NCBI GenBank assembly: GCA_009103225.1
Contig: RHPI01003642.1
Span: forward strand, 529,837-584,401
DNA: 54,565 bases
Origin: Chlorokybus atmophyticus
Lineage: Eukaryota; Streptophyta; Chlorokybophyceae; Chlorokybales; Chlorokybaceae
Direction of reading: 5' to 3'
Position 1 is the stretch's first letter. Each line of letters begins with the position of its first letter. Below are positions 46,674 to 54,565 of this stretch, one piece after another. The notes under the pieces were generated by a model. It did no database searches. It had not been told where the DNA came from and saw only the letters and a program-made list of their open reading frames with translations. The translations under genes and the position numbers were made by a program.

Positions 46674-49470
46674 TGGCGTCATCATCTCCGGCGGAAGGGG
46701 CTGCTCAGAGCTGGACGATCCCACAAGTGACCTACGTTGCTGTCGACAAGGACTTCACAGATGATGTGCCGCAAGGCACATGGCTTTCATTCCCAAAGTC
46801 ACTGTTAGCAGTGTTGAGGAGCTGAGAAATGCCATATACTAGGAAACGCTCCAAGCTCAGGGGCAGCAGAGCTCAGGGGCATACCTTTGGGTGGGGATTG
46901 GCGCCTGAGAACAGAAGCGGGGTGGACCGACTTGCCCTCTATGTCATTAAAGGATCTGCGAACCTTGCCACCTCCGCTGCGAGTGCAACTTGTGCGTCCA
47001 CCAGCAACATCCACTCAAGGCGCACATCCCTCAGGTGCCCGTCACCTGCACTCAAACATACACAGCCCGTGCTACAACTCTCATATGTGTACCGCTAGTC
47101 TCTTAATTATGTGATATGATGGCTTTGTTACATACTTCAATTTAATTAGCTTGATCAATTTACCACACATTGACATGTTTATTGCATGTGTAGCATTGGT
47201 CCTTGCAAATCTAAGGTGTGTTGTGTAGGTGCTAGCCAAGGGTTGGGTGGTGTTTATCGCGTAAATAGCCTTGAGGGCATCGATGCGCGAGCCTTTGTCA
47301 CGCGGCGTGCAGAGTTGTGCAAGCAACTGTTAGAACTGGTCAACGCCCGTTGCTTTGTCAAAATCAAAGCTCCGCCTCAGTCAGGCAAAACCAGCATGCT
47401 GCAGCTCTTAGAGGTAGCGGGTAAGCGTCAAGGCATGTCCTGCGCATTCATTACCCTTCTCGAGCATCAGCCTCCCTTCAACTCCAACGACATCTTCAAG
47501 CAGCCTGTGGGACAACCGCTGACGCAGCTAGTCCAAGGTGTGTTTGTCGTGTGTGCGTTGTGTGGTCAGCCATGTCTAGGTGCATGCATTGCACCTTGCT
47601 ATTGATGTTCACCACAAACTGCCTCATTCCTGCTTGCATTGGCTTCTTGCTAATATGAGAAAGAAAAAGAAAAAGGAACAAAAAGAAGAACAATACAAGC
47701 ACGACAGTGGTGTTGGTGGATGAGGCGCAGATGCTGTACCATTAAGAAGAAACCGGGAGTCGCTTGCTGTGGAGTACTCTGAAACTGTTGGCGCAAGGCG
47801 GATCTCCCGCTTTCGAATTGCGCGTTATCCTGGCTTGCTCGTATGGGCTTCCTCCCAGCTCCTCCAATCCTCGAGATCCCAGCTCGCCAATGTCCACGCC
47901 AATTGCCGTCCCTACTCAGCAGGAAGTCAGCATTCTCCCCAGCGACGTTACTGAAGGTGTTTGCAGTCTGCAGCTGCAGATGGACGAGTGGGATGATCTG
48001 TGGCGACGCTTTTTGAGTCATTCCAATTTGCGCTTAGCGACAGGCCGTCCAAACGTACGTGTACGAGATTTGCGCAGGTCAGGTATGAACATTGCATTGG
48101 GTGAACTTTGTTACATATGCTTGACACACTACTGTACCCAGCATGTGGGCTTGCGTTCATTGTGCGCTCGTGCGTAGGTTGGCCTCTTAACATTTTGTCT
48201 TGACAAGCTGGAAGAGGGCTTGAGGAGCCCTGAACTTCAGCACGCCGAGCAGATCAATGCACATGCTTTGTAAGTGCCGATTTGCCATCTGCATGCTTAA
48301 ACCATTACGTTGTTTGTTGTACATTAAGGTGCATACAGTCATTCTGGTTTGTGGCTCCTTCACTTTGTGCAAATGAATACAAATGACAGATACAAACTAA
48401 GCTCAAGAAGGTTTATGGAAAGTCTGGGGACGCTGCGATCCATCTCCACTTGCGATGGGCTCGTAACCATGGATGCCGAAGTTCCTATCATTATCCGGGA
48501 GCTGTTGTGGGCTAGCTCGCTCCCTGACATTTGCACCAGAGCAGTGAAACTTTTGCAACGATTTGGTCAAATTGTAAAGTGCGGTGACAGGTAAGTTCCA
48601 CACAGCTTGCTTAACATTGCTGCGTTTGCAATGAGCGCCACAGCAGCCACATTGACAGCACCGCAGCCAACAGTTGTTCTAAGCGCAACAGTTGCAAGCA
48701 TAGCACAAAGCTTATCAGGTTGCCTTGTCTGCTGCCAACCTGCAGTTCACAAGTCCCCTCCACTACCATTACCTCTTCCATGAATTCTACAAGAGCAAGA
48801 CGTCTGTGGTTGGGCTAGAGAATATGACGCCTTTGGAGTTGCTTACTAGAGCTCTTGAGCGAATGGATGCAGGTGCTTTGGGCGAGACCAAAAGCCTTAG
48901 TGCGGATGACACCCCTATCGAGAGGCTCTGGCAGATGGAGCTTTATCGAGCCCTTTCAACGCTGTTGCCTGACTCTGTGGTTGTTTCACCAGATTTTGGG
49001 CGAGTACGTGCATGCATGGCTAGATGATTGGTTGCTTGTCGGATGTGTGTGTGTGTGTGTGTGTGCAAAACGTTTGTTATCATTATCGCTGACTGCTGTT
49101 GCTCTTACACAGAAGTATGGCGTCAAGGGCATGGTTGACTTTTTCGTGCCAGCAATTGGTGTGGCTCTAGAGGTTATGCGAGACGGCTACGACCCCGATG
49201 GACACTCGAAAAGGTTTGAGCCACGAGGCAAATACCGCTTGCTTTTAGAAACGGGAGTGGCCAGAGACTGGGCTGTTGTTGACCTACGCAGCTCTCGTGG
49301 CAAGAAATCGCCCAAGCCGGAGTGCAAACATGCCAAGCTATTTACAACTTATTTCTCGAAGACCTACAAAACAGCAAGAATTTCTCTTGTAACGGCGAAG
49401 ATGTAGCAACGGTTGATGTCATTGGACACGCTGATGCGGCTACGCGGGAAGCTATTGGCAAGTTAAAGGT
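46674..49470 (+). pseudogene. Broken Crinkler/RHS-type gene: ubiquitin-like header, P-loop NTPase, REase-like domain
   Basis: Members of this class couple a ubiquitin-like header to an NTPase and a nuclease-like effector domain; they are known in oomycetes, fungi, algae and as RHS proteins in trypanosomes. Blocks in order: header start (46674-46790) followed, in a shifted frame, by a VTVSSVEELR-like segment and a TAG (about 46855); P-loop domain (about 47230-47538) with APPQSGKTS as Walker A; Walker B VVLVDEAQ (about 47712-47735) with an in-frame TAA five codons after it; further helical blocks (47764-48080, 48376-48592); REase-like domain (about 48742-49300) with GMVDFFV, ALEVMRDG and HSKRFEPRGKY, the arrangement seen in Crinkler/RHS nucleases. 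The PD-(D/E)xK lysine position appears as Arg. Introns seem retained between blocks. At least one frameshift and two stops mean it is not a working gene as assembled; a sequencing error at one site cannot be excluded. Confidence 0.7.
49038..49067. repeat. GT microsatellite in pseudogene intron
   Basis: (GT)n of about 20 bases between the two halves of the REase-like block. Confidence 0.9.
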
Positions 49471-49730
49471 TGGTTGCTGCAGAAAGTCACATATTGCATT
49501 TGCCGGCGCTTGTGTAAAAGATGATAATGTGATGCAGGCTTACCAGCCAGTTAAGCCCTATTCTCCAACAGTGTAAACAGCTGCACTCATCGTGGTTGCG
49601 AGTCCGCGCGTTTGCGCTGTGTGCAGGGTGGTCGATCCGCCCTGCTGATTGGATGGAAGGTATGCGTAAGGTGGTGGCTGCAGTCCTGCTTCTGGTGATG
49701 GGTGCGCGCGCGCACACGCGCACGCGCGCG

Positions 49731-50462
49731 TCCACAAGCACAGCGGTTCGCAATGCCTTGGTTAAAATGTTGCTCCTGCCAGCTGCGGCAACATATGTTG
49801 CCGTTCTGAGTCTTGGTCTTCTTCTGCAGGCACAGTTAAAGCTGCTGATGGGGTTCAGCTCACCATACCATCATATGTCAACATATGCGACGCCGCTTGC
49901 TCGCTACAGACAGCTTCGTATGCCGTCTTTGTGGTGGTGGCTATTGATAGGCGCGGGGTTGTTCCAGCTGTACTTGTGTGCATTCCAGCCTGCCCTCATG
50001 CAGCAGTACACGCCTTAGCTAGGTATGGCGCTTTGTTGAAGTGGTTCATGTCAAGTCCGATGCTAGGATTTACGTCCTATGGTACGCGGCTGGCGCATGT
50101 TGTTGAGGGAGGTCTCACGCTCAGGGAGAGCCGCAGCCTCAACCATAGCTAGCGTGTGAGCCTTTACTGGTTCGTGCTAACGTTCCTGCTTGGCTTTTTC
50201 AAGCTTCAAGTTGCTGCCGTTGGAGGTTTCAAGCTGCACAAGACTGCATGAAGAGGTGTACACCTGAGGATCTAAAAGACAACGTGGTAAATGGATTCGT
50301 CGCTTCATGTTGAATGCGCATAGCTGCTTGACTAGAGTTAATAACTGGACTACCCGGCTGTTGTTCAACTGGAACAGTGACCATAGTTCCGTGTTGGGTC
50401 AGCAACTGCCATGTGACAGTCAGCGTTGACAGCGAGTGTTAGCGGGAGGTATGGTCCCATTG
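49731..50462 (+). pseudogene. Decayed duplicate of the 3' end of the SDR gene
   Basis: Matches about 41814-42520: the end of intron 5, the complete last exon (DUF4499-like membrane domain) and roughly 170 bases of 3' flank. Two Trp codons of the original have become TAG, there are several indels, and the SDR catalytic part is absent. The copy has the same orientation and lies 7.9 kb downstream. Divergence of both exon and flank shows a genuine, older duplication, unlike the two identical blocks at 23582 and 39892. Confidence 0.85.
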
Positions 50463-51634
50463 CATCTGCTGCATATATATGCTAGCCAGCGTGTACGCAA
50501 GCAGCATATGCTCTGTGCCCCCATAATTTCAATGCCGTTTTTTGCATGCTTACTTGCTTGCTGACTTGTGCATGCACACGCACATTTGCAGTACTGAAGC
50601 CTTGGATATGCGCATCAGTCAATGCATGTCCCAAAAGTTGTGTTAAGCGATTGTGACAGTTCATACATATCAACCCTTTGACTGCTGCACGTCCAAGACT
50701 GGCTGTATAAGGTATAAGTCATGTATGGCAGGGCCTGAGAGTCTGCTCGTTCACACCTTGCTGCATATAGTTAACAAGTCAGTGGTAATTGACCAATAAT
50801 ATGATATAGAAGCAGATTACGTGTACCTAATCAACCCCACACCAAGCCAAGGCGAGTTGGTCTCTTTCCGCCAACACGCTGGAACAACCTTCTATATGCC
50901 TTGTCACAACGTCTGTCGGTGGTGCTGTACATACGCAAAGCATTCACACATTGCCCTTTGCACCAAAGCTTTACTCATGTGCATTGGTAGTGTGCAAAAG
51001 ATGTTATGCCTCATATGTGACACTGCTACATACAAATGCACCAGGGTCCCATGGTGCCAGTCGTTCACTACCACACACAACAACTGCAGCAGGACTCAGT
51101 GCAGCACCTCAATTCAACTCAAGGTGTTACTCGTTCACTACCACACACGATTGTAGCAGCACTCAGTGCAACACCTCGATACACCAGGCATCAGGCCATG
51201 CCCACAACAACCATATGTCACTTTGCACTTGTACATGACACTACTACAGTTCAATCCCTATGTACCTGCACATTGTACGCGCAACTATTCATATATATAC
51301 AGGATGTACAGCGTTACTTGCAGTGTAACGTTCTTCTCAGTACTGAAGGGTGCTGCATGCTGTACGTCCACACAATGCAGTCCCCTTCCCGCGCGCCTTG
51401 GATACATCTATTCCCTCACCGCTATCTCGTGCAGCCGTACCAAGAAGCTTTTGCGCTTGAGATCGCCATGGACCCAGCAGTTGACAAGCATGCGGCAGTT
51501 GCAGCTATCAAGTCATAAAGAGTAGTTAGGCAGGTGACCAATCAACACCATGCAAACACGGTGTATACCTGTCGTAGTTGAACTGTGTACCCGACTTCTG
51601 CGCCTGTCTGCAAGCACTACACGCAGTCTTGTGC
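50463..51634. other. Intergenic DNA with a short tandem duplication
   Basis: No gene supported. A plus-strand open frame at 51036-51518 lacks any recognisable domain. Contains the repeat at 51061-51180. Confidence 0.5.
51061..51180. repeat. Imperfect tandem duplication, period 70 bases
   Basis: Copies begin at 51061 and 51131 with TCGTTCACTACCACACAC and share CACTCAGTGCA-like and CACCTC phrases; they differ at several positions. Confidence 0.8.
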
Positions 51635-54565
51635 TCAACTAGTACGCCATCGTACCATGCCTACTCCGCATGTTACATTGTTAGCAGCAAGAGTGCCCAT
51701 CAGCACATGTTGCAAGCAGGTCAAACCAACAATGCTCTTTTTGCTAAGGCAGGCAGGAGTTTTCTGCAAGCACAGGCACCAGCATGGAGGGTCTTGCGCA
51801 CTGTGCGCTACGAATTCATGTATGAAACCCACCTTGCCGTGGATGCCAGTGTCACGGCCACGCTGCATGTGCACAAAGCAGCATACTCGCTGGCCAACTG
51901 TAAGATCAGTGGGGCTTTCCGCTTTGACTGATGCTTTGCGCACTGCTTCCTGCAGTGCACGTGATATGACAAAGCACCGAGCTAGCGACAGACAACAGTC
52001 AATCACAAACTTACCGCTGCCACTTGTTCTTCATCCCAGCCGGGGAAGTTGGTATACTTTACCACGACTGTGTTCAGCCTGCGCCGCACAATACAGACGT
52101 CCCACCATGCACCTTGCCACAGGCATTCGTGCTCAACCTGTGATGCGCATGGAGCATCTTGGGAGGTCTGTGCCTCTGATTGTGGCGCTAAGACGGGCTC
52201 TGGCTCAGGTGCATGGTGGGACATCCAACCGTGGCCGTGTGCATAGTGCGTGGTGCGTGGCGCGTGGCACGTGGCAGTGTGTAACAGTGGCGGTAAGCTG
52301 GGCTCTGGCTCGAGTGCAGGGTCCGGTATGGTTGCATCATCTACATCAGATGCATCCATCCTGAGCGAAAGCGGCTCTTGTGACGGGGTGCCATCAGGTG
52401 ACGAGGCCTCGTGTGCTGGTGATGCAGCAGCAGGTGCCATCTCAATGCGTAGATCAAGCTGCTCTTGTGACAGGCTGCAATTAGATGACGATGCAGCAAG
52501 GTCTGGTGATGCTGTAGCAGGAGCCATGGCTATGCTTTGCCGGTTGTTGGGTGTGGACGGCGACTCGGCCTCTTTTGTCTGCAGCAGAGCTTGCTCTAAC
52601 TCCTCTGCCTCTGCGATCAGCAAATTCATTAGCGTGGGACCCACCACAACAGTTGCCATGGAACCGCAGGCTATACATACCACGGTAGGTGGCCCAGAAT
52701 TGCTGTGGAGTAACTGCGGTGACGATGGTGCTGAGGGTTGCTTCAGCCTGCAGTTCAGCCAGGAAGGGGTCCATGTTGACGGATACTGGCTCGTCCATAT
52801 GTGCTCCACATCGTGCATCAACTGCCTGCACAAGACAGTAGTGATGTCGTTTGCGGTGTGTGTTACGAGCATGCGAGTGCTGATGTGCTCCGTTTGCATG
52901 CGCGTGCGCATGCGCGCGCGTGTGTGACTTGTGTGTGCATGGGTGTGTGTGCGCCAACCAGCACACAAGTCTAGCGCCCAGGCACTGACATCAACCAGGT
53001 ATCCGCAACTCGGGTGCTTGGCTCACCTGAGCAAAAAGGTGTTCCTTGCGTAAGCCCCTTTGGAAGATCAACTTTTCAACCTCTAGCAGGCTTTGCTCTT
53101 CATGGTTGATACACGCATGTTGTGAGGACGCTCCTTGGCTTGCTCCAGTGAGAAAGTGGTACACGAACACTGTCCTATCTTGCCCGATGCGCCAGCACCG
53201 CGCAACTGCCTGACTTTTCCAGCCTGGGTTCCAGGATGGATCGAGGATGGCTACCCGTCGCGCCGCCTGTGGTATGCATGTACTTTGGCGTCGACATACA
53301 GTATTCAGCATGTCAAACAATTGTAGGCTGTGAAAGGCTCGTGGCAGTGACAAGGACCCACCTGCAGGTCAATGCCTTCACTGCACGCCCTGATAGACAG
53401 CAAGAACACTGCAAAGCCATTGGTGGAGTTGAAGGCACAAGCGCACTCCTTGCGAGCTTCGACGCTAGTTTTCCCGTCCATGCGGAACACCAGGTTGGCG
53501 TACACCTTGCTGAGGAGAGGCTGAATGAAGTCCAGGAAATATACATGCTCGCTGAAGGCCACCACCTTCTCCTGTGATGCCGTGCCAGTGCTCAGCAGTT
53601 AGGGCTACTGTAGTTGTCGTACAGTGCAGATGCTAGCCATTGAGCACTAGGAAGCAAAGAGCACGCAGCTTGGCTCGTTGCATGGTATGCACACAAGAAC
53701 CATGCAATTGTACGAGAACCCCAAGCAGATCAATCCGTGTATAAGTTGCTGTGTCAGCGGTGAGCATTCAGGTGCTGGACACATGTTATTGGTTGCTAGT
53801 AGCAGTACGGTCAAGAACAGCTACTGAGCCACATATCACAATGTCCACCTGATTGACGTGACACCATTCCAGCAGTGTCAGCAGCGCCATGACCTTGCTA
53901 CTCAGCTCCGGAATGCATTCCAGTTGCTTCAAGGTCACTAACACAGGTTGCTCTGCGTCAACTGCAAGGCTTGCAGCTAGCTCTGCAAACCAGATGGTGA
54001 GGCTGACAGGCTACTGCAGAGATGTTATACTGTTAGACTGAAAGTTTCATTGTCGCCTGCTACCTGGATGCATGCTGATTCGCTCCATGCGTGTGCGCTT
54101 CTGCATTAGGTCTCCTGCAGCTGTAGTTTCATGATGTCAGACACAGGTTCTTGAGGTCGCTGTGTCTACCAACTACCACATCATGCACACCTTTAAGAAC
54201 AAGCTGCTGCAAGCGGCGTTGCTCTGCGGTGGGTTGGCACAGCAGCACTGTCTCAAACTTGTCAGGTAATGGAGGCTGCACACAGAGCGATAACATGAGA
54301 CTCTGTACGATATGCACTCCAACTTTGAACGGATGACACAAGATATACATCAACCTTTAGATTTGGGTCGGTGCGCTCGCGACGTTGGACATGCTTCTTG
54401 GTGTCCTGGTGCAGCCGCTCTAAGCTTGCCAGTGACGGTGCACTGTCAAGCTTGCTTGCGCTGAGCAGTACAGGGTTGTTGAAGAACATGTACTTCTCGG
54501 CAAACTCCCTTTCCGTCTTGGGTACCAAGTCTGCCAGTTCGATTGAATTGTTTGTTGTTGTTGGG
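51635..54565 (-). CDS. SNF2-family chromatin remodeler (ATRX/DRD1/CLSY-related), 3' part, with Tudor/agenet-like tail
   Basis: ATP-driven DNA translocase, here only the C-terminal 640 residues; the gene continues beyond the right edge. Exons 54565-54355 (partial), 54275-54191, 54120-54064, 53982-53849, 53571-53362, 53266-53027, 52825-52681, 52610-52015, 51949-51833, 51763-51635; phases agree throughout. Order of landmarks: LADLVPKTEREFAEKYMFF (linker after the SNF2_N lobe), PPLPDKFETVLLCQPTAEQR, ISMHP, SSKVMALLTLLEW, VVAFSEHVYFLDFIQPLL (motif IV), RMDGKT, RACSEGIDLQ (motif V), AILDPSWNPGW and QAVARCWRIGQDRTVFVYHF (motif VI). The motif V/VI wording is nearer ATRX and plant DRD1/CLSY than Swi2 or ISWI. 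After an acidic, Ser/Pro-rich stretch with two internal near-repeats comes GAWWDVCIVRRRLNTVVVKY..GWDEE, like a Tudor-knot/agenet fold. The last exon is the least certain. Confidence 0.8.

Noticed and set aside
47700-47780. In-frame TAA after Walker B as evidence for a reassigned stop codon (TAA/TAG = Gln)
   Set aside because: Four well-supported genes end in TAG and five in TGA with no internal stops, and the same broken gene also has a TAG, a TGA and a frameshift in its header. Decay explains this better.
51036-51518. 160-codon plus-strand frame downstream of the SDR duplicate
   Set aside because: It runs through the tandem duplication, with no domain, no splice context and Cys/Thr/His-rich composition.

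Overview
The window is nuclear DNA of a photosynthetic, flagellated eukaryote. Evidence: spliceosomal introns in every gene I could model (about 66 introns in nine genes), plastid-type transit peptides, a very large axonemal gene (CFAP47), no operons, and many CA/GT, CT and GGC microsatellites. A green flagellate of prasinophyte type fits best, but nothing in the sequence settles the species. All gene ends I could place fit the standard genetic code. The exon models were built by eye from splice sites, reading phase and protein similarity from memory; no database search was run.

Layout. 1-5400: mostly intergenic, with a truncated gene start at the left edge, a dispersed repeat pair and a transposon-like element whose core is a long poly-C run. 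5405-17164 (minus): a complete CFAP47-like gene of 27 exons, about 2,973 aa. 17613-19337 (plus): a plastid Cu/Zn superoxide dismutase, divergent from CFAP47. 20023-21929 (minus): pyrroline-5-carboxylate reductase. 24083-27373 (minus): an MFS transporter of the zinc-induced-facilitator type. 28042-28293: assembly gap. 29181-31461 (plus): a two-LysM, one-membrane-helix protein with a FIST-like C-terminal domain. 32773-33431 (minus): a small secreted Cys-rich protein. 35148-36653 (plus): a nucleotide-sugar transporter. 39174-42347 (plus): a 3-beta-HSD/sterol-4-carboxylate-dehydrogenase-type SDR fused to a DUF4499-like membrane domain. 42348-46670: poorly resolved, with several orphan exon-like segments. 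46674-49470 (plus): a broken Crinkler/RHS-type gene (ubiquitin-like header, P-loop NTPase, restriction-endonuclease-like domain). 49731-50462: a decayed direct duplicate of the 3' end of the SDR gene. 51635-54565 (minus): the 3' part of a SNF2 remodeler related to ATRX/DRD1/CLSY, with a Tudor/agenet-like tail, running off the right edge.

The genes do not form a pathway; this is an ordinary mixed eukaryotic neighbourhood (axoneme, plastid redox defence, proline synthesis, transport, sterol metabolism, chromatin). The accessory material is concentrated at 42-50 kb, where the Crinkler-type unit lies between two copies of the SDR gene end.

Cautions on the assembly: two short blocks (23582-23969 and 39892-40322) look identical to parts of the SOD and LysM genes, introns included, and each ends in a single N; they are probably misassembled. 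Three homopolymer or N tracts of about 230-256 bases (4378, 28042, 38027) are probably not true lengths. Six of about 66 introns appear to use GC-AG splice sites, which is unusually many.
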